Below are positions 49,201 to 60,290 of a stretch of 64,000 bases of DNA, piece after piece. The stretch is from Heligmosomoides polygyrus polygyrus (lineage: Eukaryota > Nematoda > Chromadorea > Rhabditida > Heligmosomidae), in the NCBI GenBank assembly GCA_947396885.1, contig OX377202.1, forward strand, positions 3,224,001-3,288,000, written 5' to 3'. A model generated the notes under the pieces. It was given only the letters and a program-made list of their open reading frames with translations, was not told where the DNA came from and did no database searches. Position 1 is the first letter of the stretch. Every line of letters starts with the position of its first letter. The position numbers and the translations under genes were made by a program.

Positions 49201-52200
49201 CATTCATCTGCTCAATCGCGCGTTCCGCTTCCTGAACTCATGAAATCAGTCTCACTTCGAATGCCAGTCGCTAGAACCTAGATCTCACCTCTCGCTTAGG
49301 ATACGAGACAAATCCATATCCTTTCGACTTCAAAGTCGTCACATCACGGATTACCTTTGCATCACTGAAATTAAAGCTTGAGTGGTTATACAACAAGGCG
49401 GCGAGGAAATCAACACCGTACCTAACATCTCCAAACGGTGCAAACGCTTCCTTGAGAGCCTTGTTGTCGACCTCAGGGGAAAGATCTCCAACAAACACAT
49501 GGAAATGCTCTAAAAATAAAGACCTCAAAAAAAAAACGATCAATAAAACCATCCGAATGTTATCGTCCGAAATTTGTTCAAAGTTGATATCCTCCCCAAA
49601 TCTGTTACTGATATTTCCGTTTCGTTATGCTGACTAGAACCATGAAGTCTCACATGAACAATCTACTTGCAGATTACATTCTTTTTTTCAGATCTGCATT
49701 AGAATGTAATGCATTCTGTTTGAGACAACGATAAATGCACCATGGAGCCGAGATTAACAGGGATATAGTAGAAGCCTACAGAGCAATTTTCTTAACTGCT
49801 TTGCACTTTCTCCATTTGGGCGGCAGGAAGTGCACTAGACACTGGATCTGACGCCGATCCGGATAATTCGAATTCATTTTTTACAAACCCGGTTAAAGAA
49901 ATTGTGTAAATAATTGCATTTTTGAAAACTCCGTATCTTGGGGTGATTGAAATAAGAGCACTTTTAACAAGAACGGATATTCTGAAGACCAAAAAAACAG
50001 TTTATCTTCGAATCCCACATCGGACAGGACATCAGATTTCTGATCAAAATCAGCTACCTGATTTATCCGCTAATCCGATTTGGTGAAAATCACCGCGATT
50101 TGAATCGCATTGAAATCGCATTGTTTGGGCTTTTTGAAAATCTTATTGTTCGTACAATCCTTTTAATCAGAGTTTGGAAAAAATGACGGATCCGAAATAT
50201 CCTAACAGACGTCGGATCCTATGTCTAGAAGGTCCGAGGAATCATAATGTGGCACGATAGGGATCTCTCAGGGAGGTACAAGAACGTTAGTGGAAATAGA
50301 AAACAACGCAGTTTTGAAACTAATTCCAGGCTGAATTACCTGTCACTGCTCGAGTGTACCCACTTTTAAAAAGATGAAAGACTTGACATCGGAGACCTAC
50401 TTATATGAATACGAGAGCCTTCTCACAACCACTACCAACTGCAGAACACACGCCTTTTGAAGATACAGTGATAGCACTCTTAACCAAATTCCCGCCTGTT
50501 ATTGCCTGGCAAAGCGCTAAGAGCCCCTTAGCAATATCGAAGAGGAAAGGGACCTCATCACATTACGTAGAAGCGGAAAGTCCACTGAGAATGAAAAAAT
50601 AAGCGATCACACTCCGCTGTCCTAGTCCAACCCCGTATCTCGACTGTTCCGCCTTTCTCCAGCACTCACCTTTACACCAGCTCTAGTCCCTTTATCACAG
50701 TACTGATTAGGAGCCAGACCTTAAGCGGCTTTCACACTGCCGTTGCTGCTGTTGCGCAACCGATGCCGTAATGATGAAGCATACCGCAGAGATGCAGAGG
50801 AGCAACAACAGCAACGAGGGGGGCTTTCACACTGCTATTGCCGCAACCCCGCATCAGCAACACCGGCATCGGCTGTGCGGCCTCAGCAACAAGGAATGAT
50901 CGCCATCATTTCTTGTTGCTGATGCTCGTCAACGGAGGCATATCACAGGTCTTATCTCATTATCTTATCTCACACGTTGCGGCTGCAGCAAGCATCGAAC
51001 TCCACCCCTTTTTCGTTGCTTGTCGCTGCAACAGCAGCAACGGCAGTGTGAAAGCCGCTTTAGGAAGGGCGACCGAAAATGCTAGTGTGAAATAGAACCC
51101 ATCAACTGATTCATGCATGCATCCATGGAGGATTAATGATAGCCACAGAACACGTTTTACATGCCTCACGTCATATGAACAGAGGCATCCCACTGATTTA
51201 CGTGGAAATAGCCAATGGCAGCGCCGGTGGAACGAACAGCATAACATCGAGGGGGCCGTCGACCAATCTACTAATATGGGCAGATATTATTGGTGTTGGA
51301 AGCTTGGCCAGGGATCCAATGAATAGCAGATGGCAGATGTACAGGCTCCTCCACACCAACAAAAAGTTATTAAACAACCAGCATCATCTGTTCAATAACA
51401 GTCTGTTGGTTGAGCGGCCGATGTTTAAAAAAGTGACACTTCGAGCTATAAATCAGTACATCAGGAGTGAGCTGTGTACGAACATATCGAGCAAGCAGCT
51501 TACAATATATGAACACTCTTCCCCTAGACACCATACAATGGATCCAATCGAAAAATTTCGGATAATTGGATGAATCGGACAATGCTAGCATTTCGGACGC
51601 AAGATTTTTGGATGATTCGGATCGGATATCCGAAAATCGCTCATTCGGATCCAATGTATCGATGACGATGACAAGGAAAACGGACCCAACTCCAAAAGGG
51701 AGGGGGGGGGGGACTGCTCCCCGACTATTCGACACTGGCGGCAATGTTGAAAGCCCCTAGATAGACCCTAAAAACCGTAACTCTGCCCCATGTTGTTCTA
51801 GGCTCTGCACTGCGTTCTTACAGAAATACTATTCCAACCAGATGAATGTAGAACTCCTCCCTCCGCCGCCGGCCGGTGTGGAGTCATGAAGCTACTGATA
51901 TCGATCGTCTACGCCGCCTACACGACCTGGGGCCGGATTCATAGACGATCGATATCATCAACGACTTACGTAACTTTAACGGAGAATTGTAAGTGAAAAG
52001 CTCAGATAACGCGGCTTATCAAGCGATCTGGTGAGCGATAAGCCGCGTTATCTGAGCTTTTCACTTTCCACTAGAGCTTTTCGCCCACGATTCTCCGTTA
52101 AAGTTACGTAAGTCGCTGATGAACTCGCCCCCTGGGTAGCTTTTATAAATCGGCGGTAGAAGTACAAATCCTTCATAGCGGATCTAATCTATATTCCCTA

Positions 52201-55200
52201 TTTTCCGTTACCAAACAGTGCCAATGAATCCTAATTTGTACTCACTGCTCGTGTCCACCTTAGGCTGCTGCTGTCCAGGCTCTACGGCCCAGTTGACCTT
52301 CATCTCCTAAAGCGAAACATTCAAAGTCTGAATTCATTCCAAAAGGCTTGGCTCGCTTACCTTGTCCAACAACATCCTTCTGTTCATGGTCTGTAACGCT
52401 TGGGCAGCCATGTTGTGATCGGCGAACTCCACAAAGGCGTACGGGTCATTGGTTCCCTAGAAAAACGGGCTGCTTGGAAACGATGGAAATTGCAGACGTT
52501 CTCAATTGGAAAACTCTGGGGACTGCCCGCTTGGTGTAAAGTCTTGTAGTTCTAGTAACAATCTCTCATGCGCGTCGCAAAAATACTGTAAAAAAGGTGA
52601 AAGGAAAAAGAATGAGGAAAATCATAACGAAAGCGTATGTGGTAAATGGATACTCTTTGAGGCCGCAGTTTGCGACGAGGTCGAAACTACGTGTACGTAC
52701 GCTGGTTACCCATGCAGTCGGCGCACCTGCGAAAGGGACTCATTGTGGAATGCCGGCAAATGCAAATAAATGCAATCAAAAGAAACACTCAAACAATAGA
52801 AAACCAACAGCAAAAGTGCGCTATGCGCAATGCAGAAAACAAAAGTTAAGGTTCATAGTGTTACTTACCACTATACCCGCGTGAAACTGTACGGAAAGAC
52901 AAAGAGAAGGAAAGTGAGAAGGAAATGAGCGGAGTTAGCAGAGTGATCAGAAGAACTAGAGGGGTGAGTACAATGAGCGAGAGCGATGAAGGAAGTGATA
53001 AGTGCTCACAGTATAGTGATCTCCTCACCCAAATCTTTATCAACCGTAATCGGCGTTTTCCCGACCGAATTACGATAACCCGCCATATTATTCTGTGGGG
53101 CCAAGCTCTTAGCGCAATGACGTTCTATATGATTTGATCCTGTGCGATTTGTCTTCAGTACTTTGTCGCACCCCGTCAAATTTCGTAAAATTCGCAGTAT
53201 CTCAGCACGAAATGAAGAGGCGCGCACTGTTCGGAGGCCTGATGCAGCAAATGTTGGAGCCTCGTGAATTAGAGGCCTTTATGTCATGGTTTGCGCTCTC
53301 ATGATTACGCCATCATAGAGTCACCGACACCAAAATCAGTGTGTTTAAGGTCCACGGCACTATTCTGAAATGTCGTTAGAGTTGAAGGCACACGTCAACG
53401 AGAACACGAACTTACATCGAAGATGACTTTGGTCTTCGTCACGTTTCCAATCTGGCCAAACAGCGTGCCAATAAACTCTTCGGTAACCGAAGGATCCAAG
53501 TTTCCGACATATCTATAAAATCATGCGTTAATCATATCTCTAACAGCTCAACAAGAGGACTTCTCCTAGTCCTCGAATACATGTCTCCAAGATTTTGAGC
53601 AAGGCTACAGGTTAATCACGAAACTCTTCAACTCCCACCGACTAGTGTTCTCTAAAGCGATGTTCTCTTGCAGAGCTGGTATTTCCACCTATCAACTTTA
53701 TTTGGCTCAGCTTGCGCTTTAGCGACTATAGCGACTATGCCTCCGTCAGAAGCCGAAAAGTCGAAGAGCATTTATAAAGTCGTCCTCCTAAACACTACTA
53801 CATCCAACTAGGTCTTATTCCTCGGGGGAAACAAGGACGAAGCCGGGCGTGAGACTTCCGAGTCCAGCTTCGGGTGATTGGTGGTTTATCACGGCAACAA
53901 CCTCTAAGGTAAGGTGTTCCTTCGTAACTTTTACGTTGGATCGTTTCTATCTCTTCTTGGAAATAGTCTTCTAAAAGATCAAACGGTGTTCGGGAGGATA
54001 GCTTTGGGTTTTTTGACTTTTTCAGGTTCTAGCGAAGGCAAAACCATCGAAGCCTAGGCCAAGCCAAACGAGGTAACACTCCTGGGGCCTGGACTTACGG
54101 AACTTTAACGGAGAATTGTAGGCGAAAAGCTCAGATAACGCGGCTTATTGCTCACTATATCGCTTGATAAGCCACGTTATCTGAGGTTTTCGCTTACAAT
54201 TCTCCGTTAAAGTTACGTAAGTCGTTGATGAATCCGGCCTCTGGCTACCAGCCCAACAAAAGAACATCAATTTGAACTCAACACGCCAAAGTCACCGAAA
54301 ATCGAACACGGGCTGGTGTTCTTCTTACTAATTATATTTGTTGTTATTTGTTTATCGTTTTGTGTTGTTGATTTTCTTCTCTTAACACGCTCTAGCACAG
54401 CAAATGTTTCGTGTTAGTCAATCGCTGTCTCTACATCCTGCTCTCTCATCTCTTTATGAAGGTAAAAATAGAAGTTACAACAGTTCTTCTTGGTGACCAA
54501 AATCAGCCCCAATAGGCCCAGGTCTGCGTGCTGAGCTCCGCTTAGAGGCCGTACTTTAGTGTTCCCTGGATGATGTATTGATCGCTTCCTTACCAAACAG
54601 GAAGTCTACGTGTAAGTGCAATGCCCTCGTCCATTGCCCTTGTTTCACCATTTCTCACTTCCGCTTGTTATTAATCAGTGTAAACCGTTGCAACGATGTT
54701 TTGTTGCGATCAAAACTTTTAGCGCTAGGCGAGACTCAAACCGCGCCTCCTGCTGACCGGACGGGAATGCTCTACGCCATTACACTACCGTCGCTGTTTG
54801 ATCGAACGCAACATCCACACCTCGTGGGACACACCAGCACTCATCCCTATATCGGGGTGAGCCGACCGCTGATATCAGCAGTAAAGCTGTAGGTCTTGAT
54901 ATAAATTACACCACATGCGTTAATCAGCGTGTTTTGCAAAGGAAGGCAAATTTCCGGATATTTTAAAAAAGCAGCCCAGTCAATGGATGTCCTATTCGGA
55001 GGAAGCACTAGCAGAAAAGCGGGAGCTGTCCCGGCAGGAAGGTGTAAGAAAATGACTTCTCCTGAAATAGTTCGGTATGTCGTGGTTATGAAATAACTCT
55101 GAAGCCTTCTGCAGCAGACGGAAGTTCACCCTTCCCCCTTATGATAAACCAGACGTTCAGCGACCTTCCGGCCGCCAAACGTCTTCTCGGGGCTTCCAGA

Positions 55201-56488
55201 AAAATCGATAAATCGATATTGTTCGGTCGGTCGATTCAGTTAAGTTGCATCAGTTTCTCTCTGAGCGCCATCATATTGGAGTAATTCCTACGGGCATTAG
55301 TCATTCTTTTGAAGAAACGGTCCCCTAACCCCCACCAAAACGTATCCAATCTGAGCGAAAACCGGCAACTCCGGTCGAAAACTCGATACCATCAATCGAT
55401 ATTGGTCGCCCAATTGAGCCCTACAACCTACAGCGAAGTCCACCCATCGGCCATCAAAATCGCTTGACTCCCACTCTAATAGAACAAATCTGAGCGATAA
55501 CCAATAACTTCGGCGGAAAATCGATAATATCGATCGGAATTAGTCGTCCGATCAAGTCCCTATGCCTTCTTTCTTTGAATCAGACAATTTCCTCTCCATT
55601 TTCATCGATTGCACGTGACAGGTTTTACACGTACGTTCGGGTTATCTTCACATGTTTGACACCTTTCACAGGCTTACACAGGTTTGTGACACACAGACGG
55701 ACTAACTCTTTCATATTAGTAGGATCCCAAACAGTATTAGAGGCTTTAGCAGTAGAGGGACACCAAAAACAGTGTCTTGTCTGCACTACGAACCTAGTAC
55801 ACTGAAAAAGCAGATTGATCTCAGGCCCACTGGCCTGAATTTCAGCTGCAATTGAGTGGTATTCATCTCTTTGTCTTCTTTAAAGAAATTTCATTTTTAT
55901 TCCGCATGCGTCTTACCCAGCTCATTGCTGTTACTTAGCCAGTCTGCTTTGACAAATAACGTTTTTTGGTGGTGCCTCTCCCCCCCCCCCCCAATTAAAT
56001 CGAAAACTGCCTGCTCCTCGGAATCCAGGTTGGCGTAGTTCACGTATCTCGGTGTATTGTTGCGCATTCATTATTCATCCTGGTCATCGACACCATTACC
56101 TCCGATTTCCTTATTGCTAAAGTTCCCCCGTTGGTCTTATTTCAAGTTTCAACCGTTTTTGAAGTCTTATAAGATGATCCAGAAGTACAACAGCTCCCGA
56201 CTATCGTATGTCCTCCGATGCTCTCATCTCCTTTTCAATGGGCTCACCGATATCTTAAGCAACGGAAACGAACAACTCACAGCGTTCTTGGCTCATCGGT
56301 GCCACCCATATGGAAGCCCTCTTTCTCAGCCACTTTGGAGTGAGTACGAGGGTTGTACATCCCAGCTGAGTCGTTATCGTGTCCTCCCATCATATGATTT
56401 GGTCCGTAACCAGCATAGCCGCCATACTGAAAAGGAAACAGTTGGTTGTTGGTCGTCAACACTTGGCTCTTCAGTTACTCACCGACAT
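46253..56488 (-). CDS. tiar-1: TIA-1/TIAR-type RNA-binding protein, three RRMs
   Basis: Minus-strand CDS, 5' to 3': 56488-56483, 56426-56281, 53512-53416, 52456-52361, 52306-52246, 49509-49422, 49364-49289, 49231-49030, 48774-48590, 48517-48306, 46319-46253. Total 1236 bases, 411 residues plus TAA; all introns GT-AG and all phases agree. RRM1 has [16 protein letters not shown] (from 49) and DPYAFVEF (87-94). RRM2 has [14 protein letters not shown] (from 138) and KGYGFVSY (179-186), then [21 protein letters not shown]3 has VYVGNV (247-252) and QGYAFVKF (280-287). Residues 320-411 are Q/G/Y/A-rich and prion-like, as in TIA-1. Relatives bind U-rich RNA, act in splicing and translation control, and build stress granules. 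The tiny first exon (MS) and last exon ([10 protein letters not shown]...) are supported by phase. Introns hold several palindromic elements. Confidence 0.95.
47253..47418. repeat. Palindromic MITE, family A
   Basis: GGGCCGGATTCATCAACGAC and the imperfect inverse GTCGTTATTGAATCCGGCTC. The AAACTCAGATAACGCGGCTC core matches the other copies. Confidence 0.88.
47454..47589. repeat. Palindrome, family G
   Basis: TAAGGCCTTTGTTATACCAC and GTGGTATAACAAAGGCCTAA-like ends (right copy reads GCTGGTATAACAAAGGCCTA). The inner arms CTAATGATATGCTCCCATA pair with TATGGGAGCATATCATTAG. An almost perfect hairpin of 136 bp. Confidence 0.88.
49825..50232. repeat. Family F foldback (tiar-1 intron 5)
   Basis: AAGTGCACTAGACACTGGAT and inverse ATCCTATGTCTAGAAGG ends, with internal TTTACAAACCCGGTTAAAGA against TTTTAATCAGAGTTTGG. 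About 410 bp with imperfect arms. Confidence 0.7.
50721..51062. repeat. TIR element, family J (tiar-1 intron 5)
   Basis: TTAAGCGGCTTTCACACTGC and inverse GCAGTGTGAAAGCCGCTTTA-like ends, then GTTGCTGCTGTTGC against GCAACAGCAGCAAC. A second internal copy of GGGCTTTCACACTGCTATTG at 50821 suggests that one element is nested in, or duplicated within, another. Confidence 0.78.
51535..51668. repeat. Small palindrome (tiar-1 intron 5)
   Basis: ACAATGGATCCAATCG at the left and ATTCGGATCCAATGT at the right, with many CGGAT/ATCCG words. Resembles the ends of family F. Confidence 0.5.
51926..52135. repeat. Palindromic MITE, family A
   Basis: CCTGGGGCCGGATTCATAGA (left) and GATGAACTCGCCCCCTGG (right), with the shared AACGGAGAATTGTAAGTG arm. 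Two small internal expansions make it about 210 bp. It lies within tiar-1 intron 5, about 110 bases from exon 5. Confidence 0.88.
54081..54243. repeat. Palindromic MITE, family A
   Basis: CCTGGGGCCTGGACTTACGG (left, with a deletion near the tip) and CGTTGATGAATCCGGCCTCT (right). Located in tiar-1 intron 2. Confidence 0.88.
54698..54815 (-). mobile_element. SINE-C copy (tiar-1 intron 2)
   Basis: Minus-strand copy with TGTTGCGATCAAAACTTTTA tail complement, GAGACTCAAACCGCGCC (mutated B-box) and CTCTACGCCATTACACTACC head complement. Confidence 0.75.
55185..55565. repeat. Diverged tandem repeat, ~125 bp
   Basis: AATCTGAGCGAAAACCGGCA, then a GGTCGAAAACTCGATACCAT phrase, recurs about 125 bases later as AATCTGAGCGATAACCAATA, then GGCGGAAAATCGATAATATC. 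A more diverged unit precedes them near 55200. Within tiar-1 intron 2. Confidence 0.6.
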
Positions 56489-56523
56489 CTTGACGAGTCA
56501 ACGAAAGAGGTTCGCCTGAAAAC
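56489..56523 (-). promoter_or_regulatory. Putative tiar-1 trans-splice acceptor and 5' UTR
   Basis: On the minus strand TAGTTTTCAG ends at 56516, leaving a 27-base leader before ATG (56488-56486). The site matches the nematode acceptor consensus and no coding exon is visible further upstream, so spliced-leader trans-splicing is inferred. Confidence 0.55.
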
Positions 56524-57072
56524 TAGTACTTAGTGAGTTCGATATTCTACGAACCGATCGATACGAAGAAGAAACGGAAGAGAACAGAAGTTGAAACACG
56601 GAAGAATCGATAGAAACAGTGTGATGACGAATCGAACCACTATGAACCTCACCGCCGCAAAAAATGATGCGACGCGACCGCACGCGTCGCGATAACCTGC
56701 ACATCTAAGCCAATTGGCGCGAACTTCGAGATTCAAACAGGCTTCAATCCCTTCATGAAACGCCTGACTACCAATGAGGCTCATTTAAAGTCCATGGTAG
56801 AAGTCAGGTGGCGACTTTCAGTGCGTGGAAGATGATGCGGATGACGTGACGAGTCTCGTTACTATCGAAGTGCTGAGTTCATGAACTGAGCCAAACGCCT
56901 TCGAAAAGAGGAATAGACAGCGCAACACAGGCTGGGGCGCGTTTCTACGACTTTGACAGTGGAAAATTTGGGTACTGAGCAGGGATTGTGCCCCCTCCGG
57001 TATTGCACATGGTCTTGGAACATTCACATAAACAACAAGTAAGCCGCTGACGCGGAGGAGAGCACAGAACCA
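56524..57072. other. tiar-1 upstream region
   Basis: Presumed promoter side of tiar-1. GATGCGACGCGACCGCACGC and TCGCGAT words near 56665 form a small imperfect hairpin. A 97-codon open stretch (minus, 56818-57111) has no domain. Confidence 0.4.
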
Positions 57073-57184
57073 GGGCCGTATGCTCGTGTTCCCCCGTTGG
57101 GGGAAATCCAATCAGTATCAATATGTCTTATCACGTACCAGTCCCATCGGGGGAGACTCGGGGTAGAAAAGCATACGGCCCCAG
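57073..57184. repeat. Palindromic element
   Basis: GGGCCGTATGCTCGTGTTCC at the left and AAAAGCATACGGCCCC at the right are inverse; CCCCCGTTGGGGG lies just inside the left end and CGGGGGAGACTCGGGG inside the right. Confidence 0.78.
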
Positions 57185-57524
57185 ACAAGGAAAGGAACTC
57201 CGAGGTCTGGCTGATCTAATTTACCCGTTTTTGTTTAAAAACTCGCCGGTGTGCAGCGGACATCAGCCAGCTTAGTGCCATAATTTGAAAAGAGACTCTT
57301 GTATATATTCTACACCTGGAAAATTTACCCTAGATGGTCGAAACAAGCATGCTCAGACAAAAGTCGGCTAATAACCGAGCATGAACAGGTTTCAAACAGA
57401 TTTACTACTCGGTTTGAAACCCGGCCGTGTCTCAGACGCTGAGTTGGTTAGAAACCAACTATGAAAGGGTTCGGAGCCGGGCACGAAAGGAGGCCACGTC
57501 CCCCGCAGCACGTGTTGCTATTGA

Positions 57525-58172
57525 ACAGTGCAAGATTATAAACGGCGGATATCAGAAGCGGCTCACCGTAACCGCAGTGCGGGCCGCGCCGAGACTTTTG
57601 CTGTCTGCGCCCTCCTAGCCTAGAGATCGCGCGTCGGCGTCCACGTTGCGACGTCCGATCGATGTCTTGTTCGCCCGCGATGGCACCGTGGGCAAGTGGA
57701 TCGCGGTGCAGTAGGTGGTGGTAGAAGGTTTGCTTCATGCGACGGATGTCGGGGCTTCGGTTCCCGTGCGTCGCGGCGTTCTTGCATTTCAGGTGAGTAT
57801 CTGAGATCTGGAAGGTTTCGACGTCTACACGACGTTGCGCCTTTTTTGCGCATTGTTTCAGCCGTTTGCGCTTCGCCGCTCGAAGAGCGCAGAACCCAGC
57901 CGCGGACTCCCCTGAGCGAAGAAAGCAGTCTCCATACGAGCAGCTTGTATGGCACCACCCTGGAGTCCCTTCCCTAGCCTGGCTCTGCTCTCGAAGAGCG
58001 CAGAACCCAGCCGCAGACTCCCCTGAGCGAAGAAAACAGTCTCCAGCTAGACACAACATGGGGTCCCTTCACTAGCCTTGTTCTGCGATTGCACAATGGA
58101 CGTCTCACCCGACGCCTAAGGTTACGGTGAGTCGGTCCTGATATCCGCCGTTTATAATCCTGTAGGAGGGAA
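57525..58172. mobile_element. TIR element, ~650 bp, with internal repeat
   Basis: Inverted ends of about 45 bases: ATTATAAACGGCGGATATCA (57535) and TGATATCCGCCGTTTATAAT (58139-58158), followed inward by CTCACCGTAACC and its inverse. Inside, TCGAAGAGCGCAGAACCCAG and CCCTGAGCGAAGAAA occur twice (about 57880-57940 and 57992-58046). A 203-codon minus-strand frame (57448-58059) crosses it and encodes the duplicated GDCFLRSGESAAGFCALR; no known domain is seen. Confidence 0.75.
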
Positions 58173-58529
58173 ATCAGCGTGCGGAGTGACTGATCTGAAC
58201 CACATTGGAGGCTTGCATTATATAATAGTTGGGCTTTTGAAAAATTTTATCGAGCGAATAAATGAACGGATAGATTCGATGTCGAAAATTTTCGAGCGAA
58301 TGAATGAACGAATTTATTCACTCACCAATTTTTTTGCATTGATAGAAAGCCGAATAAGCGCCAATTTTCTTCGAATAGTTTAATGAATTGTTCGAATCAG
58401 GTTCTGTGTTTAAAGATTTGAAGTTTATTCGCTATTCGAATAAAATTGTTCAATTTTCGAATAATCTTCGAATATAGCCCCCTTTTGATGTTTGAAGTCG
58501 AGCGAATATCACAGATTTCAAAACGCGAC
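58173..58529. other. AT-rich, TTCGAATA-type words
   Basis: Repeated GAGCGAATAAATGAACG and ATTCGAATAAAATTG phrases, related in style to the flanks at 26004-26620. No gene. Confidence 0.45.
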
Positions 58530-58858
58530 AATTTCTGGCGATCGCTCAAATCGTGGGGCGCCCACTTCTCGAGCTTCTCCCCTTTCTGAGGCGTTTCAAA
58601 ACTTCTGTAACAGCAGTTTTACTGACTCCTAGACTTTCCGCAATCTCATGGACTACTTGCGATGGATTAGCTTCCACGAAGGCCTTCAAATCGCCCTCCT
58701 AGATGGCCTTAGGTCTGTCGCTTCGGGGTGAATTTTCGAGTTGAAATCTCCAGTACATTTCTCGAACCACCGTTGCAAGGTCCTCTCTCCAATGCTATTC
58801 GACCGCCACTCATGGTTGATTTGCCGGGCTGTCTCGACGGCGAATTGGCCCTGTTTGA
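58530..58858 (-). pseudogene. mariner transposase N-terminal fragment
   Basis: On the minus strand, from 58858, the pieces read FAVETARQINHEWRSNSIGE, RTLQRWFEKCTGDF (first HTH and Trp motif), then in shifted frames a second HTH (QVVHEIAESLGVSKTAVTEV) and a KLEKWAPHD-like linker. Only the DNA-binding half is present. Frameshifts and stops interrupt it. It directly abuts the 3' end of the RTE fragment. Confidence 0.8.
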
Positions 58859-58870
58859 AATTGAAATAAA

Positions 58871-60290
58871 ATCACCTGTATCACCTGTCGTCCCGTTGAT
58901 CATCGACTTGGTCGAGCGGGTGACAGCAGCGTCTCCATTCGTCCCTGTCGCGTGCCAGAGTGGTCCAATGGATCCTCCTCGCTCGAGGGACACGAAGAGC
59001 GTCATATCGGTCGTTCAGGGCTTTAACGAATAAGTCCGACCAACGCGTTGGTGGGCGTCCTAGTGTTCTCTTGACATCCCGCGGAATCCAGTCGGTGATG
59101 GCTCTCCTCTAGCGGGTGTCTGCGAAGCGCATTACGTGGCCGGCCCACCTAATTTTCGACGACTTGGCCCACGCGACAGCGTCCCTGATCTTCGAACGTC
59201 GGCGAAGCTCGGAACTCCGGAGGCCTTCTCTCACTTGCGTGAGTCGCGTCACTCCGAGCATCGTCCTCTCGATTCTGCGCGACGCTGATCGCGTGTTCAT
59301 CCTGCTTTCGTATAGCCCAGGTCTCTGAGGCGTATGTTAGGGCAGGAAGAACGGTAGAGTCGAATAGGTGGGCACGGAGTCGGATGTTCTTCGTCTTCTT
59401 CGCGACTTCTTCAACGCTCTTGAAAGCTCCCCAAGCCGCTCTTTTCCTCCTGCTCAGCTCCGGCGCTAGGTCGTTGGTCACGTTGGCTTCACGACCCTGA
59501 TACACGTAGCTGGAGCATTCGGAGATGTTCGTTCCGTTGAGCGAGAATGGGGCATCAGAAACGTGTCCGTTCCTCATGAACATCGTCTTCGTAAGATTCA
59601 GCTGCAGTCCAACGTTCCCACATACACGATCGAAGTCGGCCAGCATTCGCTCCGCCTGGTTGATGCTCGGTGTTATGAGCACGATGTCGTCAGCGAAGCG
59701 AGGACGATGTAGTTGCCGGCCGTCGACCTTCACTCCCATGTCTTCCCATTCTAGTTCGCGCATGACGTTTTCGAGAGTGGCGCTGAAGAGCTTCGGGGAT
59801 ATGGTATCCTCTTGCCGAACCCCTCTCTTCACGTCGATGACGACGTCGTTGTAGAATGGTGAGATCTTGGTCGTGAATCCACTGTACAGCTCTCGAAGGA
59901 CTCTGATGTACTGAGTGAGAACACCCTGAGTGAGCAGGGCGTCGATGACCGCTTCAGTTTCGACAGAGTCGAATGCCTTCTTCAGGTCGATGAAGGTAAG
60001 ACACAGCGGCAGATTCTACTCTCGCGACACTTCGATGAGCTCTCCGAAATCCTGCTTGCTCGCTCCTTCTTCCAGCGTTCTGCTGATCCTATTCAGGATG
60101 ACTCGAGTGAACAGCTTGTAGACTACGGACAGTAGGCAGATCGGGCGATAGTTGCCAATGTCGTGCACGTCTCCCTTCTTGTAGACCAAGACGGTCCTGC
60201 TGGTCTTCCACTGAGATGGAACCTTGCACTCCGACTGGTAGCGTGTGAAGAGCCGTGCCAAGGTGTTGATGAACGTTGGCGGGAGAAGAA
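58871..60290 (-). mobile_element. RTE-type LINE, 5'-truncated
   Basis: Minus-strand fragment of a non-LTR retrotransposon covering the RT domain to the 3' end. The 3' tail complement (ATCACCTGTATCACCTG) is typical of RTE ends. The 5' part with the expected endonuclease domain is absent. Other 3' pieces lie at 6703-7205 and 24655-24930. Confidence 0.9.
58960..60290 (-). pseudogene. RTE reverse transcriptase relic
   Basis: From the 5' side: KVPSQWKTSRTVLVYKKGD and IGNYRPICLLSVVYKLFTR (about 60240-60090), then after a frame break FIDLKKAFDSVE (about 59985), GVRQEDTISPKLFSATLENV (59820) and RFADDIVLI, the catalytic FADD box (about 59700). The thumb region follows, and a C-terminal SRRKRAAWGAFKSVEEVAKK block. 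The DNA after 59150 is again out of frame but still recognisable near 59000. At least two frameshifts and stops make it inactive. Confidence 0.88.

Noticed and set aside
55135..55200. Another Penelope copy
   Set aside because: Only the short phrase CCGCCAAACGTCTT and a nearby CCCCTAACCCC are shared with 15.39 kb; no coding or terminal motif follows.
57448..58059. 203-codon host gene
   Set aside because: It overlaps inverted element ends and has a duplicated segment; no start context, splice support or domain. Kept only as a feature of the element.
59525..59854. 109-codon plus-strand frame
   Set aside because: It is the antisense shadow of the RTE reverse transcriptase relic.
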